From Spirulina subsalsa FACHB-351 (lineage in GTDB: Bacteria > Cyanobacteriota > Cyanobacteriia > Cyanobacteriales > Spirulinaceae), in NCBI RefSeq assembly GCF_026130165.1, contig NZ_JAIHOM010000048.1, positions 1 to 36,204 on the forward strand: a stretch of DNA of 36,204 bases, written 5' to 3'. The position numbers were made by a program, and so were the translations under genes. Each line of letters starts with the position of its first letter. Positions within the stretch are counted from its first letter, which is position 1. This document shows, in pieces, positions 8,473 to 17,335 of the stretch. The notes under the pieces were generated by a model. That model was not told the DNA's origin, searched no databases, and saw only the letters and a list, made by a program, of their open reading frames with translations.

Positions 8473-11400
8473 TTGATTGATGACGCTGTATCGTCTCCTG
8501 TTGTTTTTCCTAGCATTTCCGTTAAACATTCCATGACTCAAGGTAGTTCCGAAGCCATTTGGTCAACCTTGCCTGACCAACAAGCTCGTATTTTGCGCTG
8601 GATGGTTCGTCTTGCAGACGACGTGACCTTACAGGAAGTTGCCAACCATTTTGAGCTAGATTTACCCGCAGCAGAGGCTGAATTAAGCGCATTAGTCGAA
8701 GGGGGATATCTCAGTACCCTGACCAATTTGGACGAAGAACTCCGCTATAGGATAGCACCGAGTGGGGAGAGTGGGATGATGGTGAGTGAAGGGCGAACCC
8801 TGGCCACTTCAGAACGCAACGGGGATCTTGTCTCCATGCGGGGCAACCCCATTGCCATTATTACCAATCCCTCGGGAGACTACACCATCACGGCCGGGGA
8901 AACCTTTGAATTGCGGGTAACGCTCAGTAACCAAGGCCCCAAAGGTGCAATCATCGACCTCTACATTGATGAAGTTTCTCAACCCTTGCGCCAGTGGTGT
9001 TTAAGCCCCGAGGAACGGCTGGCCTTGAGTCCGGGTCAAAGTAGTGAGGTGGTGTTTCAGTTTGTGATTCCGGTGCAAGCGATCCCGGAAAATTATATCT
9101 ATTCTCTTATTGTTGATGCGCCGGAACATTATCCGGAAGATACTCCTATCCGCCATCAACACACCTTGCGGATTTTACCCCCCATTCAAGCGGGACCCCA
9201 GGTTAATGATCCCACATTTACTTTGTTTCCCAGTACCCGGGCGACTCAACCCCTGCCGATTACTCCGGGACAACCTTTTGAGGTGCGGGTCATTGTGAAC
9301 AACCGTTCTAATCGAGTGGATCGGTTTCGGCTGACTTGTAGTGATTTACCCCCAGACTGGTATCAGGTGATTTATCCCGAGGGTTTGAACCGTTTGGGGT
9401 TGGTGTTGGATCAAGATACCCTCGCTCTTAATCCGGGCAGTCAGGGGGAGATTCTACTGTTGTTGCAGTTTCCCGAGGAGATTAGCGCGGGGCAGTATTT
9501 CCCGACGGTGTGCCTGACTTCCCTCAATAACCGGGATTTGTTGCTGATGGAGGTGATGTATCTTACAGTTCTCCCGCGCTACGAGTTGAATATTGAGTTA
9601 CGAACCATTTTAGGCAAGATTCGTTTAGGGGAGGGTTTGTATGAACTCCGAGTAACGAATGGGGGGAATACAGGGCGGGAATTAATGATCCAAGCGCGAG
9701 AAGATTCGGAAACCCCAGACTGTGCCTATCGGTTATTACCGTCTGCTTTACAAATTCCCCAAGGGGAAAGTGGCAAGGTGTTTGTGGAGGTGGAACCGAC
9801 GGAACGGAAACGGCGACCTTGGTGGGGGAAGGGGCGAGAGTATCGGTTCTTTTTGGATTTAACCGATCCCCATGAGTTGCCGTTACCTGTGGAGAGTTTG
9901 GAGGGAACGTTAATCTGGCAGGCGAGGCCGTGGTGGCACTTGTTTTTAGTGATTTTGGCGGCTGGGGGTGCGATCGCCGCCGCCATTTTCCTAGTTTGGT
10001 GGTACTTTGTTCGTCCCCCCAGTCCCCCCCGGGTGCTTCAGTTTAGTTCCGTCTCCCCCACCTACGAGGCCGCTGATGGGGATTTTATCCATCTCAACTG
10101 GCAAATTACCCACCCCCGACGTATTGCTGCCCTACAAATTAGCGGCACGGCCACAGGAGACGCAACTCCACCCCGTCCCTTGGTCTATGACCTGACCAAT
10201 GGCATCCCCGAGGCCTTAGCAGAGGTTTGTTCCTTCCGGCCGAATCTCGTCTGTCAAAATGTGCGCACCGATGCCCGACAAGCGGGAGACTATACCTTTG
10301 AGTTAACCGTTGTACCCCGTCGTTTACGGGATAATAGCCCCTTTTCCCAACGCACAGATACCATTAGTATTCTGCCTATTCCTGTCCCTACCTTGGTGGA
10401 TTTGGCGGCTCAAATCGCGCCCCCCAATGTGACCGCAACTCCTGTCTCCGTTGCCCTGAATCCGGAACGTCAAGATTCCCCGTTCCCAGAAACGATTGTT
10501 CAGTTTAACTGGCAGGTTCTCCACCCGGAACAGTTACAGGAAATTCGCCTTGTTGGACGTGCGCCCAATAATAGTGTGGTGAGTCCTCCACAACGCTATA
10601 GTTTCACGGGGGGCATTCCTGAACCTTTGCGGCCCTACTGTCAAATTGTGGATCAACGGCTGATTTGTCGGGAGATTCCCCAAGTGATGCGAGAACCGGG
10701 CGAATATATTTTTGAGGTGGCCTTAGTTCCCCGACAGGGCAATGGGGAAGTAGTGGAGGCGAAAACGACGGATACTATTGTGATTGAAGCCCCCCAGTCC
10801 CCAGAATTGCTGGAATTTGACACCACCCAAAGCCAGTATGATGGGACTCAAAATGAACGGGTGCGCTTGAACTGGGAAATTGCTTTTCCTCGCAATTTGC
10901 GGGAATTGCGCGTCATTGGGCGATCGCCCCAAGGTGCCGTTTTAGCCTCCCAACAACGCTATGACTTCAGCGACGGCATCCCAGCCCCCCTGATTGATTA
11001 TTGCCGAGCGAGTCAAGAGCGGTTAGTCTGTCAAAATGTCCCCACCAATAGCGCGGGGGGCGGTCAATATGTTTTTGAACTTTCTGTGGTGCCGAAAGCG
11101 GGTTTAGGTTTACCCAGTGCTAGTCAAAAGTCCAATTTAGTGGAAGTGAAAGCCCCGGATGTCCCTGTGCGCATTGGCAGTTTTCAGGTCAATGGCCGGG
11201 ATGTTCCCCTCAAATACATTGCTCGGGTCAATCCTCGCACTCCCACCCGTAGTTTGCGCATTTCGTGGCAAGTGCAGGGCCCACCGGGAACCAAGGTGAC
11301 GCTTCTCCCCATTCCGGGGACTGTCGGCCTTTCTGGAAGTATGGCCTATCCCTTGAGTCAACAGAGTGGCCAACAAACCCTGACTCTGCAAGGGGTGAGT

Positions 11401-11565
11401 CCATCTGGGGAGCAGGTGCAGCGATCGCTCATTATTGAAACCATTGCCCCAGAACCTACCCCCGGCGCGGCTCCTGGCAGTGATGGCACTCCTCCGAGTC
11501 GTCCCATTCCCACCCTACCCACTGTCCCCGATTCTCCCTTTAATTTGCCCCCAGAGTTTGATTAA
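8473..11565 (+). CDS. Large winged-helix/transmembrane/Ig-repeat protein of unknown function
   Basis: A 1030-residue protein with an unusual order. Residues about 35-95 look like a winged helix (LQEVANHFELDLPAAEAEL). Residues about 130-480 hold two or three Ig-like beta domains of the kind found in archaeal and bacterial surface proteins (GETFELRVTLSNQG; GQPFEVRVIVNNRS). One membrane helix spans about 488-512 (HLFLVILAAGGAIAAAIFLVWW). Three homologous beta repeats of about 115 residues follow (near 520-637, 660-773, 776-895), each with an NW(Q/E)I/V-type strand, a (D/T)GIP(E/A)(A/P)L turn and a conserved Cys pair. A final beta domain and Pro-rich tail end it. The frame starts at TTG 8473, with AAAAGG about eight bases upstream. 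ATG 8533 lacks such a site, so TTG is preferred. Function unknown; a scaffold is possible. Confidence 0.85.
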   Translation: MIDDAVSSPVVFPSISVKHSMTQGSSEAIWSTLPDQQARILRWMVRLADDVTLQEVANHFELDLPAAEAELSALVEGGYLSTLTNLDEELRYRIAPSGESGMMVSEGRTLATSERNGDLVSMRGNPIAIITNPSGDYTITAGETFELRVTLSNQGPKGAIIDLYIDEVSQPLRQWCLSPEERLALSPGQSSEVVFQFVIPVQAIPENYIYSLIVDAPEHYPEDTPIRHQHTLRILPPIQAGPQVNDPTFTLFPSTRATQPLPITPGQPFEVRVIVNNRSNRVDRFRLTCSDLPPDWYQVIYPEGLNRLGLVLDQDTLALNPGSQGEILLLLQFPEEISAGQYFPTVCLTSLNNRDLLLMEVMYLTVLPRYELNIELRTILGKIRLGEGLYELRVTNGGNTGRELMIQAREDSETPDCAYRLLPSALQIPQGESGKVFVEVEPTERKRRPWWGKGREYRFFLDLTDPHELPLPVESLEGTLIWQARPWWHLFLVILAAGGAIAAAIFLVWWYFVRPPSPPRVLQFSSVSPTYEAADGDFIHLNWQITHPRRIAALQISGTATGDATPPRPLVYDLTNGIPEALAEVCSFRPNLVCQNVRTDARQAGDYTFELTVVPRRLRDNSPFSQRTDTISILPIPVPTLVDLAAQIAPPNVTATPVSVALNPERQDSPFPETIVQFNWQVLHPEQLQEIRLVGRAPNNSVVSPPQRYSFTGGIPEPLRPYCQIVDQRLICREIPQVMREPGEYIFEVALVPRQGNGEVVEAKTTDTIVIEAPQSPELLEFDTTQSQYDGTQNERVRLNWEIAFPRNLRELRVIGRSPQGAVLASQQRYDFSDGIPAPLIDYCRASQERLVCQNVPTNSAGGGQYVFELSVVPKAGLGLPSASQKSNLVEVKAPDVPVRIGSFQVNGRDVPLKYIARVNPRTPTRSLRISWQVQGPPGTKVTLLPIPGTVGLSGSMAYPLSQQSGQQTLTLQGVSPSGEQVQRSLIIETIAPEPTPGAAPGSDGTPPSRPIPTLPTVPDSPFNLPPEFD

Positions 11566-11612
11566 AACATCCACCTGACCGGAAATTGTTGACAATCCCG
11601 CCGTTAATTGCG

Positions 11613-11647
11613 TTTTGACAAAATGCACAAAAGCTTAACTTGTCAAA
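11613..11647. repeat. Dispersed inverted-repeat element, copy B
   Basis: TTTGACAA near 11614-11621 and TTGTCAAA at 11640-11647 form perfect 8-base inverted arms around a core containing AAAAGCTTAACTTGTCAA. This core matches the element beside the ilvC stop at 622-668 with one G missing. It lies between the 1030-residue gene and the next small gene, where it could act as a terminator or an operator. The TTGACA inside the left arm may also serve as a -35 box. Confidence 0.4.
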
Positions 11648-11724
11648 GTTGAGCCAGCCCTAACTAGATCCAACAAAGTTAATTGTATAGAATGAATGAG
11701 CCGGCCTAATCCATCAATCAACAT

Positions 11725-11943
11725 ATGGGACAAGAATTCCGCTTTATCCTCCCCACCCCACCACAAACGGAAAAGTTTGCCACCCATCAACTGGCCTATG
11801 AATTTCGTCGGGAACGAGAACAGCGCGAAGAATGGCGGGATTATTGCGCTTGGTATGCAGAAACAGCCCAAAAACACCAAGCCGAATTAAAAAAAATGCG
11901 TCGTGATATTAATTTATTTGGTTGGTTTGTGCGAGGCCACTAA
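11725..11943 (+). CDS. Small conserved-looking hypothetical protein (72 aa)
   Basis: A short basic and acidic protein beginning MGQEFRFILP, with an Arg/Glu-rich helical middle (FRREREQREEWRDYCAW) and a helical C-terminus. Choice of this frame over the overlapping ones rests on its amphipathic composition and on its position just upstream of the chemoreceptor, with 84 bases between them. No strong ribosome-binding site precedes the ATG. The family is not recognised. It could be a soluble helical adaptor, but nothing in the sequence proves this. Confidence 0.6.
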   Translation: MGQEFRFILPTPPQTEKFATHQLAYEFRREREQREEWRDYCAWYAETAQKHQAELKKMRRDINLFGWFVRGH

Positions 11944-12027
11944 TGGGAATACTCTAGGTTAGCAGGAATGAGCAAAAGTCATAATTTTTGGCTCATAATA
12001 GCTATTATTACCTAGGAATTTTTACTC

Positions 12028-13386
12028 ATGAGATTAACCACTCAAATGCGCTGGATGGTTTTAGTTTTGCTGGGTTTTTCCCTGCTGAACCTTGCGGTTT
12101 TATTCGGTCAAATTAACCGCATGAATGGTAATGCTCGGGTCATTAATTTAACAGGAGTGATTCGAGGATCTAGCCAAAAAATCACGAAATTAAGGTTAAA
12201 TGGGCAACAAGATAACTTTTATATCCAAAGAATTGATGAGATTTTTAAGGGATTATTTGATGGGAGTCCAGAACTGGATTTAATCCCGATTGGCAATCGA
12301 GAGTTATTGAGCCATATTCAAAACTTACAAAACAGTTGGCTTAATTTAAAAACCTTAGTCAACAGTCCTCAAAATGACCCCCAATATCAGGAAGATTTAA
12401 TCCGGGTGAGTGAGGAAGTGTGGCGATTAGCCGATATTGCCACAGAATCGGCGGAACGACTAGCAGAGCAAAATTTAAGACTTTTACGAGGCTTAAAAAT
12501 ACTACTATTTTTGTCTAATATTATACTATTAGGAATTATCACCGCTTTGATTCAAAGCATTTCTCATAAACTCGATGGTACTGTCAAAGATGTCGTACTT
12601 TCGACCAAAGAAATTGCTTCAACTGTTGAAGAACAGGAACGAGTGGCAATCCAACAGACAAGGGTTATTAATGAAACCACTCAAGTTATTGCAGAACTGA
12701 GAGAATTTTCTCATGATGTTACCCAGCAGGCAGAAGCAACCAAAAAGGTCGCAAATGAAGTGATAAATTTAGCCACAGAAGGAAGTAAAATAGTACAGAT
12801 TAGTCAGCACGATATGTCTAACTTAAAAAATCAGGTGAACAACATTTCTAAGCAAATTATTTGGCTGCAAGAACAAGCTCATGAAGTGGGTAATATTTCC
12901 CAAGTGGTTCGAGATTTGGCAGAACAAACGAATATGTTAGCTTTAAATGCTGCGATTGAGTCAGTCAGAGCAGGAGAACAAGGAAAAGGATTTAAAGTAA
13001 TTGCTCAAGAAATTCGTCAACTTGCTGATAGAAGTAAACAATCAGCACAGCATATTAATTCATTAACATTGGCGATTCATAAAAGGATTCAAGAGACTGT
13101 TTTAGCGACAACCATGGGGAGTGATAGTTTAGTGAAAACAACTCAAACCACAGAACAAACAGTGGAAGTTTTCCAAGGTGTGACTCAAGTGATTAATAAT
13201 GTGGCAATTAGTAGTGAACAAATTTTGCTGAGTACAAAGCAACAAGTTCACGCTACCCAACAGGTTGTAGATACTATGCACCACTTAGAAAATGCCGCCG
13301 AGGAAACAAAATTGGGCATGAATTATGCGAGAAGTAGTGCGCAACGATTAAATCTGGCGGTTGAGGTATTGAATGAAATTACTTAG
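12028..13386 (+). CDS. Methyl-accepting chemotaxis-type receptor
   Basis: A 452-residue receptor with a first membrane helix near residues 10-28, a short external helical region to about residue 150, and a second membrane helix near 152-174. A long cytoplasmic coiled coil follows. The kinase-control hairpin tip is clear (near 294-335): [26 protein letters not shown] followed by [13 protein letters not shown] do not see an obvious HAMP domain after the second helix. In cyanobacteria such receptors usually work with CheA/CheW systems that control type IV pilus motility and phototaxis, which is family knowledge. No che or pil genes lie nearby, so its signal and partner are unknown. Confidence 0.9.
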   Translation: MRLTTQMRWMVLVLLGFSLLNLAVLFGQINRMNGNARVINLTGVIRGSSQKITKLRLNGQQDNFYIQRIDEIFKGLFDGSPELDLIPIGNRELLSHIQNLQNSWLNLKTLVNSPQNDPQYQEDLIRVSEEVWRLADIATESAERLAEQNLRLLRGLKILLFLSNIILLGIITALIQSISHKLDGTVKDVVLSTKEIASTVEEQERVAIQQTRVINETTQVIAELREFSHDVTQQAEATKKVANEVINLATEGSKIVQISQHDMSNLKNQVNNISKQIIWLQEQAHEVGNISQVVRDLAEQTNMLALNAAIESVRAGEQGKGFKVIAQEIRQLADRSKQSAQHINSLTLAIHKRIQETVLATTMGSDSLVKTTQTTEQTVEVFQGVTQVINNVAISSEQILLSTKQQVHATQQVVDTMHHLENAAEETKLGMNYARSSAQRLNLAVEVLNEIT

Positions 13387-13566
13387 GGGTTTCTCGGTTA
13401 ACCAGGCGATCGCAACAATATTGGTGAGATAATACTGCCTTTCTCAACTAAAAACTGCTTTTTCGGCTCTGGATTACTCATTTTCCAAGATAGCTCAAAC
13501 TGTTTTGATTTTAACTCAGATTTGGGTCAGGTTGCCTTGATTGATTATGGCTGATTGTAGATGCCC

Positions 13567-13583
13567 CAGAAACCCGGTTTCTG
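13567..13583. repeat. Perfect short palindrome CAGAAACCCGGTTTCTG
   Basis: Seventeen bases with 8-base perfect arms around a central C, in the 270-base gap between the chemoreceptor and the lipoate ligase. AGAAACCC/GGGTTTCT-type palindromes are scattered through many cyanobacterial genomes. I infer a dispersed palindromic repeat, possibly foldable as RNA. The remainder of the gap shows nothing recognisable. Confidence 0.5.
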
Positions 13584-13656
13584 ATGTCATTTTTGTGTGA
13601 ATTACAAAACTCACTCAAATGGAAACGCTATATCCGTAGGATGATGAGTCGGTAAT

Positions 13657-14340
13657 TCAAGAAAGTTCCTGGGTAAACCAATCCCCCCTAAACCACTCCT
13701 GGGCGGCCTCCCTTAGCACCGTAATCACCTCTTCCACCCCATAAGGGATAGGATAATCTCCAACGCCCTCCGATGCCCCAAAAACCTGCTCAAATAACAG
13801 CGCATCAGGAGATAAACGCATAGAGCCATGTTGTAACACACAAGAACCGCGACGCAATTGGGCGCTCCCGATTAACTTATAGCCCTCTGGTGTGACTAAA
13901 TCCGCCGCCGTTGCTGTGCCGAAACAACTCGGATTGTGAATATATCCCCGTCCGGTCTGACCATAATTCAGGGAAATGCCCAATTTTGCCCAACCAAGGC
14001 GTAAAAACTCGCAAATCTCCCGATAAATTTCCTGACGCTGTTTCCTTTCCCCAGACATCACCACCATATAGGTTAAGTCCCCTTGGTGCAAAACCGCCCT
14101 TCCCCCTGTTGGACGACGCACGATGTCTAGTTTGCGCCCCTGCCAGCTTAATTCTGACCAATGATGCGGGTAATGTTTTTGATGGTATCCCAAGGATAGG
14201 GCGACGGGGTGCCAAGTATAAAAGCGGAGAGTAGGAGGCTGTTCTCCGGTACAGTGTGCTTGAAACAACTGTTGGTCAATCTTCATCTGAGTTGCTCCAT
14301 CGGCTGTTATGGGGGGAAGCCAGCACCAACGGGTAGACAT
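13657..14340 (-). CDS. lplA: Lipoate-protein ligase A family protein
   Basis: Biotin/lipoate ligase fold of 227 residues, predicted to attach lipoate (or octanoate) to the E2 subunits of dehydrogenase complexes or to GcvH. The substrate-binding signature RRPTGGRAVLHQGDLTY is near 76-92. The AMP/lipoate lysine segment KLIGSAQLRRGSCVLQHGS lies near 154-172. The C-terminal accessory domain of the long E. coli enzyme is absent, as in many short bacterial homologues. The ATG start at 14340 gives the family N-terminus. It stands alone between the chemoreceptor and the divergent DUF1400 gene. Octanoyltransferase activity is an alternative. Confidence 0.85.
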   Translation of the reverse strand: MSTRWCWLPPITADGATQMKIDQQLFQAHCTGEQPPTLRFYTWHPVALSLGYHQKHYPHHWSELSWQGRKLDIVRRPTGGRAVLHQGDLTYMVVMSGERKQRQEIYREICEFLRLGWAKLGISLNYGQTGRGYIHNPSCFGTATAADLVTPEGYKLIGSAQLRRGSCVLQHGSMRLSPDALLFEQVFGASEGVGDYPIPYGVEEVITVLREAAQEWFRGDWFTQELS

Positions 14341-14409
14341 AGCTATTTTGCACGGGGTGATTTGAGGATGATGGGATCAATAGTGCCATACCTCTCCTCC
14401 CAATGGACA

Positions 14410-14415
14410 TATAAT
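14410..14415 (+). promoter_or_regulatory. Possible -10 box (TATAAT) in the gap before the DUF1400 gene
   Basis: A perfect TATAAT hexamer lies about 150 bases upstream of the ATG at 14563. No good -35 box is seen at the right distance. If it is used, the leader would be long. The rest of the 14341-14562 gap shows nothing recognisable. Confidence 0.3.
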
Positions 14416-14562
14416 CTCAGAACGCCATCAGAACTGGAACTCTAAAGCGGGTGGTGCGTCTTGTGGTATCAAGTCTGGCGAAGTCGTTATGATGTCTTAT
14501 GGCGATTCAACCCATTTCTGGCCGTCTAGGAATAGCTTTTCAACCAACACACCTGAGATATT

Positions 14563-15099
14563 ATGCGAAATTCTATCCTGCGCTCTGCCCTAGCGGGTAC
14601 GGTGCTGACTGTGGGGGTGCTTTGCACCAGTTTTAATTTGAATGCGATCGCCGCCGAGCGTGTGGTTCTGCGTTATAGTATCCTCGAAGCCTCTATTTCC
14701 GTGGCGGAATTAACCGACTTAGCCGAACGCGGGGAAGTATCCCCAGAATTACAAGCCTATTTAGAACTCGCTAATCAAAATCCTGAAGAATTTCGAGGAA
14801 TTTTAACCAAAGAAATTGTTGTAGATGGGGTTTGGCTATCCCGCCTGTTGAATAATTCTATTGGCGAAATGCTCTTAGATCAAGTCAGCGATGTGATCCA
14901 CACGCCAACTAAACGAGCAAATCGCCAAGCTTTACGCTCCGCCTTAGTGAGTTCTGCTATGACTGACGGTAAAATTACCCTGATTGAAGTCCTACAGAAC
15001 TATCCTACTTCCGAACTTCACATCAATGGCGATCGCCTTGTAGAAGTGATCCAGCAAATCGATAAACTCCGCCAAGGTTTATCCATCTTGGGTTTTTGA
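14563..15099 (+). CDS. Secreted DUF1400 protein (cyanobacterial hydrolase-associated domain)
   Basis: A 178-residue protein with a typical signal peptide: basic start, hydrophobic core LAGTVLTVGVLCTSF, and AIAA cleavage region near residues 28-31. The rest matches the cyanobacterial DUF1400 domain (RYSILEASISVAELTDLAERGEV...LQAYL), which elsewhere forms the N-terminus of predicted alpha/beta hydrolases. Here it stands alone with no serine-hydrolase motif. DUF1400 has no established function that I know of. The ATG start is fixed by the signal peptide. Location is expected to be the periplasm or thylakoid lumen. Confidence 0.82.
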   Translation: MRNSILRSALAGTVLTVGVLCTSFNLNAIAAERVVLRYSILEASISVAELTDLAERGEVSPELQAYLELANQNPEEFRGILTKEIVVDGVWLSRLLNNSIGEMLLDQVSDVIHTPTKRANRQALRSALVSSAMTDGKITLIEVLQNYPTSELHINGDRLVEVIQQIDKLRQGLSILGF

Positions 15100-15132
15100 A
15101 TTTTTAGGCCTTTGAATTTCAACTCGCCCAGT

Positions 15133-15176
15133 GACATCCTCCCGACGCTCCCTATTAGGAGAGCGCGGGGCTTCTC
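15133..15176. other. Hairpin resembling an IS200/IS605-type end
   Basis: GACATCCTCCCGACGCTC is followed by a turn (CCTATTAG) and GAGCGCGGGGCTTCTC. The CGCTC/GAGCG and CCC/GGG arms can pair with two mismatches between. The GACATCCTCCCG...GGGGCTTCTC layout is what I associate with the right ends of IS200/IS605 elements and their guide-like RNAs in cyanobacteria. No transposase or TnpB gene is nearby, so it would be a solitary remnant. It could alternatively serve as a terminator for the DUF1400 gene. Confidence 0.35.
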
Positions 15177-15264
15177 GGTGGTTAGCTAAACTCCCCCCAA
15201 AATAGCTGTTTCCAGATTGAACAGAACACTACAAGAGGGGAGTTTTAGATGAAATAACAGCCCC

Positions 15265-15753
15265 TTATCGGTTATGCGGCACTTGTTCAGGATCCACTTG
15301 TTCCGCATCCCCACCAATCCCTAGGGGAATATCTGTGTTGAAAATTTGAGCGTCGGTGACAATCATATTATCCATAATTGCACCATTGACATCCACATTG
15401 TAAAGAATGGCTTGGGTAAAATCAGCCCCACTCAAATCTGTAGCCACTAAACTGGCATCGGTTAAAAAAGCTTGATTGAGACTTGCCCCTTTTAAATTTG
15501 CACCACTGAGGTCAGCCCCTTCTAGATTCGTTTCAATGAGGATTGCATCTTCTAAATTAGCCCCTCTTAAATCCGCCCCTATGAGATGGGCTTGAGAAAG
15601 ATTTGCACCGGATAAATCACACCCCGGACAGATATTTGTTAATAACAAAGTTTGCACGTCATGAGGATCATAAGCCCGGCTGGGACTTGCCAGAGTAACA
15701 GTTGCGGCCAATGTGAGGGGAGCGATGATCCAAGACAGTTTTTGAGTTAGCAT
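15265..15753 (-). CDS. Secreted pentapeptide-repeat protein
   Basis: A signal peptide (hydrophobic core IIAPLTLAATVTLA, cleavage near residue 27) is followed by about 17-20 pentapeptide repeats of the A(D/N)LxX type, including LSGANLSQAHLIGADLRGANLED. Such repeats fold into a right-handed quadrilateral beta helix. Repeats run from about residue 45 to 140, and a short acidic tail follows. Cyanobacteria have many lumenal or periplasmic proteins of this kind with unknown roles. A CPGC motif just before the helix could form a disulfide cap. The ATG is fixed by the signal peptide, with GGGAGA upstream. Confidence 0.88.
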   Translation of the reverse strand: MLTQKLSWIIAPLTLAATVTLASPSRAYDPHDVQTLLLTNICPGCDLSGANLSQAHLIGADLRGANLEDAILIETNLEGADLSGANLKGASLNQAFLTDASLVATDLSGADFTQAILYNVDVNGAIMDNMIVTDAQIFNTDIPLGIGGDAEQVDPEQVPHNR

Positions 15754-15978
15754 AATAGTTATCTCCCTTACTTTTCAACAATCGGCACTCATTTGCACCC
15801 TCAATTTAATGATACCGATTTTGTTTGTACATCTCAAATCTGCGACTCAGCTTGTAACAATAGTTATTGTGAGCAGAATGAGCATTCTTTTACCCCTACA
15901 CCAACAACAAGGGCAATTTCGGACAGGATGAAAAAAGTTTGAGGATCGCCTTGATCCCCTCTGATCTTCGGGCTTCTC

Positions 15979-17136
15979 TCAGGGGGAGTCTGGGACAAAT
16001 TGCGCCATAAATTGGCGGTCAATGTAATCCTTCCAACGCCAGAGTAGGGGGTGATGCCAGCCCAATGGACCCCAAGAGGCGATCGCACAACAATCCCCCG
16101 TCCCCAACAAAGCCAGATAGCGCCGTTGGGGACAAAAAGGCCTTAAAGGACGTTCCCCCACCCAACGCCCCACATTCTCAAACAACGGCCTCCCCTGACG
16201 CACCGCCAACACCCCCGCCTTCGGACGCGGATGATTCACCATCGTAGCAATATCCCCCGCCCCAAACACAAAAGGATGAGACACCGACTGTAACGTATCC
16301 CCCACCAACAGAAACCCCGCCCCATCCGTCGCCAAACCCCCAGCCCCCAACCAAGAAGGCGCAGAAGCCTGAGTCACCCAAAACACAAAATCGTAGGGAA
16401 TCCTCAACCCCGAATCACACCGCAATTCATCCCCCGTCACCTCCCCCACCCTTTCCCCTAAATATAACTGCACCCCACGCGCCTCCAATAGCTGCGTCAC
16501 CCGTTGACTCACCCAAGGATGATGTCCCCCCATCAACCTCTCGCCCCGATGGATGAGATGGAAACCACAACAGCCAGCCCCTGCCGCCTTCACCCTAGCT
16601 TGCAGATTAAACGCCAACTCCACCCCCCCCGCACCCCCACCCACAATCGCCAGTTGCCAATCTCGCCCTCTATCCCCTCGAATTTGGTCTAAAATCCCCT
16701 CCCACTGGGCTAAAAATTTCGGCACAGGCTTGATAGGAACGCCATATTGTGCTGCTCCTTGCACATCATTTTCTGCGGGAGTGCTACCAATATCAAGGGA
16801 AAGGAGGTCAAAAGCAATAGTTTCAGGCTCCCAGTCTGGGGCTATTTTGGGAGCATCTACTGGCTTGATGAGAACCTCTTTTTGGGCTAAATCCAAACCG
16901 ACCGCTTCCCCTAAGCGAAATTCTACCCCAGCCCACTCACATAAACGGGGTAAATCAATATGAGTTTCATCGTAGCTATAAAATCCAGCAACATGACCGG
17001 GTAACATCCCAGAATAGGGCGTATAGACGACATTACTAATCAGGATAACCTGAAGATCCCGCAGAGGTTTTTTAGTCCATTGTTTAAGAAAAATAACATG
17101 ACTGTGACCTCCGCCAATTAACAGCAATTGTTTCAT
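15979..17136 (-). CDS. FAD/NAD(P)-dependent oxidoreductase, SelD-associated type, without a SelD domain
   Basis: A two-dinucleotide-fold flavoprotein of 385 residues. The FAD motif is at the very N-terminus (LLLIGGGHSHV, residues 3-13). The NAD(P) motif is VGGGAGGVELAF near residues 155-166, and the second FAD segment is FGAGDIAT near 290-297. NVVYTPYSGMLPGHVAG and YIDRQFMAQF are characteristic of the oxidoreductase that in many cyanobacteria is the N-terminal half of a SelD (selenide, water dikinase) fusion. Here a stop follows FVPDSP and no SelD sequence is visible downstream. Start ATG 17136 is preferred because the FAD strand begins there. An in-frame ATG at 17193 adds 19 residues unlike the family. 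Substrate unknown. Confidence 0.8.
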   Translation of the reverse strand: MKQLLLIGGGHSHVIFLKQWTKKPLRDLQVILISNVVYTPYSGMLPGHVAGFYSYDETHIDLPRLCEWAGVEFRLGEAVGLDLAQKEVLIKPVDAPKIAPDWEPETIAFDLLSLDIGSTPAENDVQGAAQYGVPIKPVPKFLAQWEGILDQIRGDRGRDWQLAIVGGGAGGVELAFNLQARVKAAGAGCCGFHLIHRGERLMGGHHPWVSQRVTQLLEARGVQLYLGERVGEVTGDELRCDSGLRIPYDFVFWVTQASAPSWLGAGGLATDGAGFLLVGDTLQSVSHPFVFGAGDIATMVNHPRPKAGVLAVRQGRPLFENVGRWVGERPLRPFCPQRRYLALLGTGDCCAIASWGPLGWHHPLLWRWKDYIDRQFMAQFVPDSP

Positions 17137-17197
17137 TAATTTAACTTCGCTCGGTATTGACTCCCTTCGGTCGGTTAGTTTATTGGTCGCCATTCAT

Positions 17198-17220
17198 CCC
17201 CACCGTGTAGACGGATGGGG
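17198..17220. other. Short GC-rich hairpin
   Basis: CCCCACCGT (17198-17206) pairs with ACGGATGGGG (17211-17220) except for one bulged A, around a GTAG loop. It lies just upstream of the oxidoreductase reading frame. It may be a remnant end of a mobile element or a 5' leader hairpin. Nothing else supports either view. Confidence 0.3.
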
Positions 17221-17335
17221 TATTCTGGCGACATCAGGATAAACGTAAAGGGGGGAATAGGGACTTGGCAACTGTTTACTGTTTAAGACTATTATAGTAT
17301 ATTCGTTAATTGTTCAGCTATTAAGGAGGATGAAA

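Noticed and set aside
11635-11880. Minus-strand frame of 81 residues opposite the small gene at 11725
   Set aside because: It is the complement of the more protein-like plus-strand frame, has low-complexity Phe/Gly-rich content and no ribosome-binding site.
15864-16088. Minus-strand frame at the oxidoreductase 3' end as a SelD remnant
   Set aside because: The translation shows no SelD features and is an overlapping alternative frame of the oxidoreductase end.
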